NCBI GenBank assembly: GCA_964591605.1
Contig: CAZQEN010000127.1
Coordinates: 1 to 18,926 of the forward strand
DNA length: 18,926 nt
Source of the DNA: CAYLLT01 sp964591605
Lineage (GTDB): Bacteria; Planctomycetota; Phycisphaerae; UBA1845; PWPN01
Direction: 5' to 3'
Shown here: positions 7,189 through 14,492 of the stretch, piece by piece
Layout: every line of letters begins with the position of its first letter
Position numbering within the stretch: the stretch's first letter is position 1
The notes under the pieces: model-generated
Told to the model about the DNA's origin: nothing
Seen by the model: the letters and a program-made list of their open reading frames with translations, nothing else
The model's database searches: none
Program-made: the position numbers and the translations under genes

Positions 7189-7535
7189 CTATCGAGTCAG
7201 TTGAGCCGTGATGACCGACCCGCTGCGGTTGGACAGCCGGCGGTCGCCCAGGGCCCGTGCCCTCCGCTTGAGGGATGGAGCCCAATACGGGGGCCGGCGG
7301 GTTGTCGCCGCAGCGGCACCCTCGCGGTGAACCCCGCGTGCGTTTCGAGTTCCATCGGGCGAGGAGCGCGCGAGGTCGGGCGCGCTCGTGGCATCCAGGA
7401 GTCGACGCGGAGAACCCGTCGCCCGCCACGGCGGATCTTCGACTTGCGCTACGGGCTCTTGGGGTGGCGGATGCGTGGGCACCTGCCCGGCGCAAGATCC
7501 GCGGCCGCAGGAACCTGCGGCGATCTGCGGTTGCG
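7189..7535. other. Region without a convincing gene, before the tolC-family promoter
   Basis: Open frames exist on both strands because of high GC, but none has a good ribosome site and a recognisable product. A 39-codon frame starts at 7211 (MTDPLRLDSRRSPRARAL...). It stops at the TGA near 7328, and an Arg-rich open frame then continues to 7655, which could be the remains of a frameshifted gene. A small imperfect stem (CAACTG/CAGTTG) overlaps the stop of the zinc-ribbon gene near 7182-7205. Confidence 0.4.
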
Positions 7536-7563
7536 TTGACAGCAGGCGGGCTCAAACTAGAAT
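7536..7563 (+). promoter_or_regulatory. Strong sigma70-like promoter of the TolC-family gene
   Basis: A perfect TTGACA at 7536-7541, a 16-nt spacer, and TAGAAT (5 of 6) at 7558-7563. The expected start of transcription is near 7570, giving a leader of about 86 nt before the ATG at 7656. It is among the clearest promoters in the window. Confidence 0.65.
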
Positions 7564-7655
7564 GCGGAACAACGGTCATGCTGGCGGGCGCGGTCTGCCG
7601 GCCGCCGTTCCGGGGATGTGGTTTTTCCCTGCTTGCGCTTCACCAAGGAGTCCTC

Positions 7656-9503
7656 ATGCGGGTCCGGTCCAGCGGCACAGCGTGGCTGCTGCTGCTCTGC
7701 GTCTGCAGCCTTGCGGGATGTGAAACGCCGCCGCGCGAAGCGCCCGTCAGCGATCTGACCGGTCGCCGCGCCCGTTCGATCGCCGAGCAACGGCTCTCGC
7801 AGGCGCCGCCCGCGGAACCACAGCCCGCCGGCGCGATTCCCGCCCGCCTGATCGGCCCGACCGACACCCAGCCGGTGGGCACTCTGGAAGACATCAACGG
7901 CCAGGTGCCTGATCCGCTCGATGCCCTCAGCGCGATCCGCTCGGAGCGCGAAGGAGAGGCCCCTCCCCCGCTGGTGACGCCCGAGACGTGGCGGGCGACC
8001 CGCGAGGCGTATGCCGCCGACGTGCTCGAGCGCGTCAGCACCATCCACCGGCCGCGCGCCGTGCGCCTGAGCATGGGCGAAGCGGTCCGCCGCGCGCTCA
8101 AGAACAGCTACGCCATCCAGGTCCAGAGTTACAGCCCGGCCATCGATGCGACGCGGATCGTGGAAGCCGAGGCGCAGTTCGACGCGGTCTTCTTCACCAA
8201 CTTCTCGTACAACAAGCAGGACCGCCCCTCCGGCTCGCAGCTCCAGGGCACCCTGAGCGACACGCGGCTCTTCGAGAGCGGCGTGCGCAAGCTGCTCTCG
8301 AGCGGCATGATCGTGCAGGCCAGCTACGCGATGACCCGCAGCTACACCAACCTGCAGTTCCAGACGCTCAACCCGGCCTATTTCAACCAGTTCATCGTCG
8401 AATTCCAGCAGCCTCTTCTCAAAGGCTTCGGCATCGACTACACGCGCTCGCAGATCGAGAACTCCCGTCTCGAGCGGGAAAAAAACCTCGAAGTGTTCCG
8501 CCGCACGATCCGCGAGACCATTTTCAACGTCGAACAGGCCTACTGGCGGCTCTTCCAGGCCCGCCGGAACGTGGTGGTCAGCGCCCGCGTGCTCAGCAGC
8601 TTCGAAACGATCCTGGATTCCTTCGAGAAGCGCCTGGACTTCGACGTGTACCCCGTGCAGGTGAACCTGATCAAGAGCCGCAGCGAGAATCTGAAACGGC
8701 AGTTCATCCGCTTCCGAAACGACATCAAGAACGCCGAGGATGCGCTCAAGCGGCTGCTCAACGACCCCGAGCTCGGCCAGGCCGAGGACATCGAGATCGT
8801 TCCGTCGGATCAGCCGGCGATCACGCCGGTCATCGTGGACCAGCTCGGAGAGCTGACGGCCGCCCTCAACAACCGTGCCGAGCTGCACGAGGCGAAGCTG
8901 ACGATCCAGCAGGCCCAGATCGCGATCGGCGTGGCCAAGAACCAGGCCCTACCCAAGCTCGACCTGCTCTTCCGGTACGTGGTCGACGGCCTGGGCCCGA
9001 ACACCGACCGCGCCTTCAAGCAGATGGCCGACCACGATTTCACGGAGTACGTTCTGCAGCTTCAGTTCGAGTGGCCGATCGGCAACCGCGGCCCGGAGGC
9101 CGCCATCCGCCGGGCGCGTCTGCAGCAGGCGCAGGCCATCGCCGCTCATCGCGACGCGATCGAGCAGGTCATCACCGAAGTGAATACGGCGATCCGCGAC
9201 CTGCAGACGGCCTACGACCAGATCGGACCGAGCATCCGCGGCGCCCGGGCCTCGCAGGAGCAGCTTCGGGCGACGATCCTGCGCGGCGAACGCCGCGACC
9301 CGCCCACGCTGGAGGTGGAGCTCACCGCTCATGAAACGCTGGCCGGTCAGCGCCAGCAGCTCCTGCAGGTGCTGGCCGATTACAACATCGCCCTCATCAA
9401 CCTCGAGCGCCAGAAGGGTACGCTGCTCGACTACAACAACATCGTGATCCGCGGCGCAAACGAAGAGAAGTTCCTCGAGCCCCTGCAGCCGTTTGGACCC
9501 TGA
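7656..9503 (+). CDS. TolC-family outer-membrane efflux lipoprotein
   Basis: Outer-membrane channel component of a tripartite efflux or type I secretion system. I chose 7656 over the longer open frame because AAGGAG lies just upstream and the protein then opens with a lipoprotein signal: MRVRSSGTAWLLLLCVCSLAGC, lipobox LAGC with Cys22. The product is 615 residues, longer than typical TolC (about 450-500), mainly through a Pro/Arg-rich linker (residues 23-135). Two OEP repeats follow, the first from LSMGEAVRRALKNSYAIQVQ (about 139-158), and the second from TAALNNRAELHEAKLTIQQAQIAIGVAKNQALPKLDL (about 400-435). Both have the long heptad helices and the ALPKLDL-type strand entry of the family. 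No membrane fusion protein or RND pump gene is next to it; ilvC follows after a promoter. Its partners are presumably encoded elsewhere. Confidence 0.9.
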   Translation: MRVRSSGTAWLLLLCVCSLAGCETPPREAPVSDLTGRRARSIAEQRLSQAPPAEPQPAGAIPARLIGPTDTQPVGTLEDINGQVPDPLDALSAIRSEREGEAPPPLVTPETWRATREAYAADVLERVSTIHRPRAVRLSMGEAVRRALKNSYAIQVQSYSPAIDATRIVEAEAQFDAVFFTNFSYNKQDRPSGSQLQGTLSDTRLFESGVRKLLSSGMIVQASYAMTRSYTNLQFQTLNPAYFNQFIVEFQQPLLKGFGIDYTRSQIENSRLEREKNLEVFRRTIRETIFNVEQAYWRLFQARRNVVVSARVLSSFETILDSFEKRLDFDVYPVQVNLIKSRSENLKRQFIRFRNDIKNAEDALKRLLNDPELGQAEDIEIVPSDQPAITPVIVDQLGELTAALNNRAELHEAKLTIQQAQIAIGVAKNQALPKLDLLFRYVVDGLGPNTDRAFKQMADHDFTEYVLQLQFEWPIGNRGPEAAIRRARLQQAQAIAAHRDAIEQVITEVNTAIRDLQTAYDQIGPSIRGARASQEQLRATILRGERRDPPTLEVELTAHETLAGQRQQLLQVLADYNIALINLERQKGTLLDYNNIVIRGANEEKFLEPLQPFGP

Positions 9504-9510
9504 CCGACGC

Positions 9511-9538
9511 TTGCCTCTCACCGCGTTGGTGGTACACT
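9511..9538 (+). promoter_or_regulatory. Promoter candidate for ilvC
   Basis: TTGCCT (9511-9516), a 16-nt spacer, TACACT (9533-9538). The leader to the ATG at 9623 is about 78 nt. It contains an 8-bp stem with one mismatch, CCCACACC with GGTGCGGG (about 9548-9571). No leader peptide rich in Ile, Val or Leu codons was seen. Confidence 0.4.
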
Positions 9539-9622
9539 GACGGGCTCCCACACCGCCCGGTTGGTGCGGGTCTCGACGTAAGTCCCTAAGGCACAACGAT
9601 TTCCGGAAAGGAAGCACGTCCC

Positions 9623-10627
9623 ATGGCCGTGACCATTTACTACGAGAAGGATGCCAATCTCTCTTACCTGAAGGGCAAGAAGGTGGCGGTGATCGGATAC
9701 GGCAGCCAGGGTCACGCCCACGCCCAGAACCTGCGTGACTCGGGGGTCGAGGTGGTCATCGCCGAGCTGCCCGGCACCGACAACTACAAGCTGGCCGAGG
9801 AGCATAAGTTCAAGCCGATGTCGGCGTCGGATGCGGCCGCCGCGGCCGATCTGATCATCTTCACGCTCCCCGACGAACTCCACCCGATCGTGTATCGCAA
9901 CGAAGTGGCCAAGCAGATGAAGGCCGGCAAGACGCTCGCCTTCTGCCACGGCTTCAACATCCACTTTGGCACCATCAAACCGCCCAAGGACGTGGACGTC
10001 ATCATGGTCGCCCCCAAGGGCCCCGGCCACCTGGTCCGCAGCGAGTTCGTCAAGGGCGGCGGCGTACCCTGCCTGCTGGCCATCCAGCAGAATCCTTCGG
10101 GCAAGGCCAAGGAGATGGGCCTGGCCTGGGCGGCCGGCATCGGCGGCGCCCGTGCCGGCGTGCTGGAGACGAGCTTCCGCGAGGAGACCGAGACCGACCT
10201 GTTCGGCGAGCAGGTCGTCCTCTGCGGCGGCATCACCGCCCTCGTCAAAGCGGCCTTCGAGACGCTCGTCGAGGCCGGCTACGAGCCCGAGATCTGCTTC
10301 TTCGAGTGCATGCACGAGCTCAAGCTGATCGTCGACCTGTTCTACCAGGGCGGCATCAACTACATGCGCTACAGCGTGAGCAATACCGCCGAATACGGCG
10401 ACCTCACCCGCGGCCCGCGCATCATCACCGACGAAACACGCAAAGAGATGAAGAAGATCCTCGACGAGATCGTCACCGGCCAGTTCGCCAAGGAGTGGAT
10501 CCTCGAAGCCCAGGCCGGCATGCCGATGTTCAATGCCCTCTACAACAAGGACAAAAACCACCTCCTCGAGGAAACCGGCCGCAAACTCCGCCGCATGATG
10601 AAGTGGATCGACGCGAAGGAGGTCTGA
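9623..10627 (+). CDS. ilvC: Ketol-acid reductoisomerase, class I, probably NADH-preferring
   Basis: Second common step of isoleucine/valine synthesis: isomerises and reduces acetolactate or acetohydroxybutyrate, using Mg2+ and NAD(P)H. The 334-residue length is that of class I enzymes. The Rossmann glycine motif is VAVIGYGSQGHAHAQNLRDSG (21-41). The catalytic set is complete: His109 in CHGFNIHFG, Lys132 in APKGPGH, metal ligands Asp192 and Glu196 in TDLFGEQ, Glu228 and Glu232 in FECMHEL, and Ser253 in YSVSNTAEYGD. The cofactor loop after the second strand reads AELPGTDNY (47-55). Where common planctomycete relatives, as I recall them, have GQRPGSANY, the Arg and Ser that hold the NADPH 2'-phosphate are Leu49 and Asp53. 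The ATG follows AAAGGAAG. No ilvB, ilvN or leuA gene adjoins it. Confidence 0.97.
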   Translation: MAVTIYYEKDANLSYLKGKKVAVIGYGSQGHAHAQNLRDSGVEVVIAELPGTDNYKLAEEHKFKPMSASDAAAAADLIIFTLPDELHPIVYRNEVAKQMKAGKTLAFCHGFNIHFGTIKPPKDVDVIMVAPKGPGHLVRSEFVKGGGVPCLLAIQQNPSGKAKEMGLAWAAGIGGARAGVLETSFREETETDLFGEQVVLCGGITALVKAAFETLVEAGYEPEICFFECMHELKLIVDLFYQGGINYMRYSVSNTAEYGDLTRGPRIITDETRKEMKKILDEIVTGQFAKEWILEAQAGMPMFNALYNKDKNHLLEETGRKLRRMMKWIDAKEV

Positions 10628-10763
10628 GCCGCCACCTTACCGGCGACGCCTTGCTTTCGATCCGCGGCCGGCGCCGCGAGCGCCAGGAGGCACAGATTGC
10701 CTGTGAACTCCCAGGCCGCGCGGGGATATAAGACGCGGTTTCGGGCAGCCCTGGAGTGAGCGG

Positions 10764-11171
10764 ATGATCCCTCCATTCGACGATGGTGGTTTTCTTCCCG
10801 CCGGCGTTCATCCCGCGACCCTGGGTGAGATCCAAACCCGTTTCGGGCGTCAATCCGAGCTGCGCCGCGTTCAAATGGAGTCCATCCGCTGGCTGGTCGA
10901 TCTGGCCGGCCGGGCCGGCGCCCGAAGAATCGTTTTGAACGGCAGTTTTACCACCGATATAATAGAGCCAAACGACGTGGACTGTGTTGTGCTCTTGGAG
11001 CCCCCTCGCCAAGGGGACCGCGCCGCGGTGAGGGCCTTGCGCAAGGGTCTACCGTTTCTCGACATCGCCGTTGTTCGTAGTCGTGTATTCAACGAGTATG
11101 TACGCGACATTTTCGCGATGGATCGGGTCGGTGTTCCCAAGGGCATGATCGAGGTGGTCGGATGGACTTGA
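10764..11171 (+). CDS. DUF6932-type minimal nucleotidyltransferase
   Basis: A 135-residue protein of the DNA polymerase beta-like nucleotidyltransferase superfamily. The active-site signature is intact: G60-S61 (LNGSFTTD), Asp71 and Asp73 in NDVDCVV, and a third carboxylate at Asp100 in FLDIAVV. The N-terminus (MIPPFDDGGFLPAGVHPATLGEIQTRFG) is typical of the DUF6932 family, as I recall it. A GGAG lies 7 nt before the ATG, and a TATAAG at 10727-10732 may be a -10 box. It overlaps the next gene by 10 nt, so the two are translationally coupled. Codon use is less GC-biased than in the neighbouring housekeeping genes, hinting at acquisition. Known superfamily relatives act as antitoxins or AMP-transferases; this protein's target is unknown. 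Confidence 0.8.
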   Translation: MIPPFDDGGFLPAGVHPATLGEIQTRFGRQSELRRVQMESIRWLVDLAGRAGARRIVLNGSFTTDIIEPNDVDCVVLLEPPRQGDRAAVRALRKGLPFLDIAVVRSRVFNEYVRDIFAMDRVGVPKGMIEVVGWT

Positions 11172-11374
11172 AAAGCGAACGAGAAGCGGCCAACACGCGG
11201 CGTAAGCTTGAGCTACTTGAGAAGCTCCATCGCGATGCTGAAAACGAGTCCGGTGGTGATGAGGAACTGCGCGAGATCGAGATGGAATCGCTCACGAGAC
11301 TCATCAACCAGCTCAAGGAAGAACTCGCCCGATACGAAGCTCACCGATCCACCGCCGTCGGTCAGCGCGGATGA
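11162..11374 (+). CDS. Small helical partner of the nucleotidyltransferase
   Basis: A 70-residue, strongly charged protein (MDLKSEREAANTRRKLELL...), predicted by eye as two helices. The first is residues 3-27, then a Gly/Asp turn (ESGGDEE), then a second helix about 34-62 containing LTRLINQLKEELARYEAH with a heptad-like pattern, so a coiled coil or helical hairpin is likely. There is no membrane segment and no HEPN motif (RxxxxH) that I can see. Its start lies inside the nucleotidyltransferase gene, 10 nt before that gene's stop, preceded by GAGGTGG. This overlap and the matched base composition argue that both are one module. I recall small proteins with an INQLKEE-like end next to DUF6932 genes in other genomes, but cannot verify it here. 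Confidence 0.7.
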   Translation: MDLKSEREAANTRRKLELLEKLHRDAENESGGDEELREIEMESLTRLINQLKEELARYEAHRSTAVGQRG

Positions 11375-11666
11375 CGGCACGACAGTCCGATCGGTACAAG
11401 CCTTCAACTCGCGCAGTTTGGATCGGGAGGAGCGCCCGGCCCGGCGTAGCAGCGCTGGAGAATCGTCATGTCCCACGTCGCCGTCGGCTTCAAGGTGGAC
11501 GGCGACGATGTCCTGCTCGTCCACCGCCAGGGAGCAGCCGGACGGTTCCGAGGCACAGGACCTCTCGATAGTTGTCGGCGCACAGATCACAATCCCCGCA
11601 GCGCCACAGCGGACAACACCGCGCGAATCGGACATGCTGACAGGTACGCCGCGGCGTCGCGGGTCT
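11375..11666. other. Gene-poor stretch with a possible gene remnant
   Basis: The only frame with a fair ribosome site (GGAG, 7 nt) starts at 11468 and runs to 11689 (73 codons, MSHVAVGFKVDGDDVLLVHRQG...). Its first 22 or so codons have nearly all G or C at the third position. After that the bias vanishes and the peptide becomes Arg/Ser/Ala-rich without pattern, as expected of a truncated or frameshifted gene. I do not recognise it. Nothing else is evident. Confidence 0.3.
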
Positions 11667-11695
11667 CTGACGGACCCGCTGGGATCTGATATACT
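11667..11695 (+). promoter_or_regulatory. Promoter of the sugar isomerase gene
   Basis: CTGACG (11667-11672), 17-nt spacer, TATACT (11690-11695), with an extended -10 TG at one-base spacing (TGATATACT). It is followed by a short GC stem (CTCGG/CCGAG). The leader to the ATG at 11789 is about 87 nt. Confidence 0.5.
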
Positions 11696-11788
11696 CGGGC
11701 CCCCGAGTGAACCGCCGGCGGCAGTGGAGCGGCCGGCTCGCGGCATGGCGCATCGGTGGGGAATGCAGACTATCAGAAAGGGTCGCAG

Positions 11789-12730
11789 ATGCAGGCTGAG
11801 GATTCGCTCAATCGTCGCCAGTTCCTCAAGTCGTCGACCGCGAGCGCCGCGCTGGCCGGCGTGGTTTCGATGTCGGCCAACATCGCTTCAGCGCAGGCGG
11901 CCGAGGAGAACCGGGGCAAATGGAGGATCCGCAAGACGCTCAAGTACGGCATGGTCGACGTGAAGGGCAGTATGCTTGAGAAGTTCAAGCTGCTCAAGGA
12001 AGTCGGCTTCGACGGCGTCGAGCTGGATTCGCCAAACGAATACAACCTCAAGGAGGTTCTGGAGGCCCGCGACCAGTCGGAGCTGGTGATCAATGGGCTG
12101 GTTCACAAGACGCACTGTAAGGAGCCGCTCTCGAGCCCTGACCCGGCCGTCCGCGAGGCCTGCATCGAGAAGCTCAAGATCGCCCTGAAAGACGCCAAGG
12201 CATACGGGGCCACTTCCGTCCTGCTCGTGCCCGCCGTCGTCAAGCAGGAGATCAGCTACGGCGACGCCTACACGCGTTCGCAGGCCGAGATCAGAAAGGC
12301 GATCCCGACGGCCGAGGAGACCGGCGTGATCATCGCCTTTGAGAATGTCTGGAACAACTTCCTGCTCAGCCCGGTTGAGGCCGCCCGCTACGTCGACGAG
12401 TTCAAATCGCCCATGATCCGCTTCCATTTCGACATCGGCAACGTCGTGCGCTACGGCTGGCCCGAGCACTGGGTCTACGCCCTCGGGAAACGCATCTTCA
12501 AGCTCGACACCAAGGGCTTCAGCCAGAAGATCCACTTCGAGAAGGGGCCGTGGAAGGGCTTCGACGTCGAGATCGGCGACCCCGATGACTCAGTCAATTA
12601 CGCCGAGGTCAACAAGGCGCTGCGCGAAGTCGGCTACACCGACGGCTGGATCGCCGCCGAAGTCAAAGGCGGCGGCCGAGAGCGCCTGGCCGACATCAGC
12701 CGCCGGCTCGACGACGTGCTGGCGCGGTAG
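11789..12730 (+). CDS. Tat-exported sugar phosphate isomerase/epimerase (xylose isomerase-like TIM barrel)
   Basis: A 313-residue protein. It starts at 11789 (AAAGGG upstream), which puts the twin-arginine motif NRRQFLKSS at residues 8-16, followed by an Ala-rich hydrophobic region and a likely AQA cleavage site near 35-37. The mature part is an AP-endonuclease-2/xylose-isomerase-like TIM barrel: LLKEVGFDGVELDSP (68-82), YGATSVLLVPAVV (139-151), IAFENVWNNF with Glu185, RFHFDIGNVVRYG with Asp215, FKLDTKG (237-243) and AAEVKGGG with Glu291. Glu185, Asp215 and Glu291 sit where the family binds its divalent metal; the usual His of the third ligand position may be replaced near Asp240. In planctomycetes such proteins accompany exported Gfo/Idh/MocA enzymes. 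Isomerisation or epimerisation of a 3-keto or related sugar is an inference; the substrate is unknown. Confidence 0.88.
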   Translation: MQAEDSLNRRQFLKSSTASAALAGVVSMSANIASAQAAEENRGKWRIRKTLKYGMVDVKGSMLEKFKLLKEVGFDGVELDSPNEYNLKEVLEARDQSELVINGLVHKTHCKEPLSSPDPAVREACIEKLKIALKDAKAYGATSVLLVPAVVKQEISYGDAYTRSQAEIRKAIPTAEETGVIIAFENVWNNFLLSPVEAARYVDEFKSPMIRFHFDIGNVVRYGWPEHWVYALGKRIFKLDTKGFSQKIHFEKGPWKGFDVEIGDPDDSVNYAEVNKALREVGYTDGWIAAEVKGGGRERLADISRRLDDVLAR

Positions 12731-12762
12731 TCGGAGCGGTTTGGACGCCGCGGGTTTCGTTG

Positions 12763-13185
12763 TCAAAGCCCTGCGAGAACTGCACCGGCTTGCAGTGAAC
12801 ACCCGCCGCAGACGAGCGCAGCAACAAAGAGCATGACGACGACAATTCGATCGCCAAGCTGCAGGCGCCGACGTCGAGCGTAGAACCCCAGTGCCGCAGC
12901 GAGCGTTAACGTGGCCGGTGTTACTGCGAGCCCTGCGAGCGACAGGGTGCTGACCGGCCACAGAAAAGGCCTGGCAGCAGCCGGGATGGGACGAAAAGTG
13001 TATCGGCCGCTGCCCCAGAGGTCCATCATGTCGAGTTCCCGCGCAGCGAGCGCACATCTCGGGCCCAGTCCGACTGCAAGATTCAATGCAACCGTGATCC
13101 ATGCCAGGCGCCGAACCCGTGAGGGGAATTGAGGTCGAGGGTCACCAGGAGCATATGAGACATTGAAGGGTTCACGCGTTGACAC
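12763..13185 (-). CDS. Small membrane protein, function unknown
   Basis: A 140-residue protein with three likely membrane segments: near residues 26-42 (RLAWITVALNLAVGLG), 74-100 (FLWPVSTLSLAGLAVTPATLTLAAALGF) and 112-138 (DRIVVVMLFVAALVCGGCSLQAGAVLAG). A loop between the first and second holds an unusual aromatic/proline stretch (DLWGSGRYTFRPIPAAARPF). The start is a GTG at 13185 with GGAG 7 nt upstream. It begins 15 nt after the stop of the NagX-like gene, so it is probably the second gene of that operon. Codons are clearly less GC-biased at third positions than in the neighbour, suggesting a lineage-specific or acquired gene. It is convergent with the sugar isomerase, 32 nt away. I do not recognise the family. 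Confidence 0.65.
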   Translation of the reverse strand: MSTREPFNVSYAPGDPRPQFPSRVRRLAWITVALNLAVGLGPRCALAARELDMMDLWGSGRYTFRPIPAAARPFLWPVSTLSLAGLAVTPATLTLAAALGFYARRRRLQLGDRIVVVMLFVAALVCGGCSLQAGAVLAGL

Positions 13186-13200
13186 GTGATCTCTCCAGAA

Positions 13201-14421
13201 TCAGATTCTGACGAAGATCCGCTTTCTGTACATCCAGACAGCCACGAGCCAGATCACCAGCAACACCAGCACCGAGCGCCAGATGGGCCCGAAAGTGCCG
13301 GTAAAGAGCTCAGACCCGAGGAAGAATCGCAATCGTCCCGCGATCCAGCCGGCCGACAGCGCCGCCAGACAGTACATCGTGATCGAGTTGAGCCCCACCA
13401 CCGTCAGCGGCCACACGCTGCGCCGCCGCCCGCGCAGATCCACCCGCCAGTAGAACAGCGCCAGCCCAAGCAGCGCCCATCCGGCCGTATACAGCACGTA
13501 CGACGGCGTCCAGATCCGTTTGACGATCGGGCAGATCGTCCACGCCGTCGTCTCCACGAACGGCAGAATGGACGGATCCGCCGCGATGCCCATCGCCAGA
13601 CACCCCACGCCCGCACCCAGCAGCCACCGCAGATTCCGCTGCGGATCACCGCCGGATCGCAGCCGCTCGCCCGCAATCACGCCGATCAGGATCGTGGCGA
13701 TCGACGGCACGAAGTTGAGCGTCGTTCCTCCGCCCGCACGGAATGCGAACGGCTCCGCCCGCGGAAACAGGTTCAGCAGCCATCGATCCACCGCCGCCGC
13801 CGGATAGGCGTTCAGATCCCAGTGCGCGGCCATGCCGGTCAAGTGTTGCCAGTTCTCAGGCACGCCGATGCTCGCATCGTCAAACCCGGGCCCAGGGAGC
13901 GGATGCTGATAGAACCAGTGCCAATCACCGACAAGAATCGCCGCGATCGCCGCCACCTGCGCCGCCCGACCGCGCCCGACGAGCAAAAACGCGAACGGAT
14001 AAGCCAGCCCGATCTGGGCCAGCACGTTGATGAAATTGATCTCGCCCTCCCAGCTCGTCATGATCACCACGCCCAGCGCCACCAGCACGAGCGACCGCAC
14101 CAGAACGTGCCCCAGCATCCGCCCCCACGAATCACCGCGGGCCCGGCGGGCGGTGTACGAAAACGGCATAGCCACGCCGACGATGAACAGAAACGCCGGC
14201 ATGATCAGGTCCCACGCCGAACAACCCGCCCAGCGAACGTGATCGAGCTCGTGGGCGAGTAACTGCCACACGCGACTGTCGGGGAAGTGTTTCGCGACCT
14301 GTGGAACAGCCAGACCGTTGCTGATCATCGCCAGCATCACAAAGCCGCGGTAGGCATCGAGTGAAACAAGCCGCCCGGGCGACGCAGGAGGCGAAAGCGA
14401 TGGTTCACCGGTCGCGGACAT
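13201..14421 (-). CDS. NagX/DUF5009-type membrane acyltransferase (HGSNAT-like)
   Basis: Polytopic inner-membrane protein of 406 residues, related to heparan-alpha-glucosaminide N-acetyltransferase and bacterial NagX (COG4299). The signature RLVSLDAYRGFVMLAMISNG occurs at residues 17-36. It is followed by LDHVRWAGCSAWDLIMPAFLFIVGVAMPFSY (59-89), matching the HSxWxGxxxxDxxxPxFLFIxGxSM pattern, with His61 at the position of the proposed catalytic histidine. About ten hydrophobic segments follow. I take the ATG at 14421; a GTG at 14454 would add 11 residues but lacks a ribosome site. Homologues are thought to move acyl groups to amino sugars across the membrane or to transport them, and are often found with GlcNAc or polysaccharide-use genes. 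The substrate is not determined. A small membrane protein follows in the same operon. Confidence 0.9.
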   Translation of the reverse strand: MSATGEPSLSPPASPGRLVSLDAYRGFVMLAMISNGLAVPQVAKHFPDSRVWQLLAHELDHVRWAGCSAWDLIMPAFLFIVGVAMPFSYTARRARGDSWGRMLGHVLVRSLVLVALGVVIMTSWEGEINFINVLAQIGLAYPFAFLLVGRGRAAQVAAIAAILVGDWHWFYQHPLPGPGFDDASIGVPENWQHLTGMAAHWDLNAYPAAAVDRWLLNLFPRAEPFAFRAGGGTTLNFVPSIATILIGVIAGERLRSGGDPQRNLRWLLGAGVGCLAMGIAADPSILPFVETTAWTICPIVKRIWTPSYVLYTAGWALLGLALFYWRVDLRGRRRSVWPLTVVGLNSITMYCLAALSAGWIAGRLRFFLGSELFTGTFGPIWRSVLVLLVIWLVAVWMYRKRIFVRI

Positions 14422-14492
14422 GCAGACGGACCCCAAACGATGCGGCGATATCACGGAGTGCGCAAAGGCACGGAGAGCACTGAGAAAAAAAC

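Noticed and set aside
7557..8888. 443-codon minus-strand open frame opposite the TolC-family gene
   Set aside because: Shadow frame; the plus strand has lipobox and OEP repeats.
7988..9334. 448-codon plus-strand frame overlapping the TolC gene in another frame
   Set aside because: Arg/Pro/Ala-rich peptide without hydrophobic core, lacking a ribosome site.
9518..10561. 347-codon minus-strand frame opposite ilvC
   Set aside because: Shadow of ilvC, which has a complete catalytic set on the plus strand.
10660..10680. GCGGC/GCCGC stem after ilvC as an intrinsic terminator
   Set aside because: The stem is short and no T-tract follows.
13186..14262. 358-codon plus-strand frame opposite the NagX-like gene
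   Set aside because: Extremely His/Arg/Gln/Pro-rich, as expected from the complement of a hydrophobic membrane protein gene.
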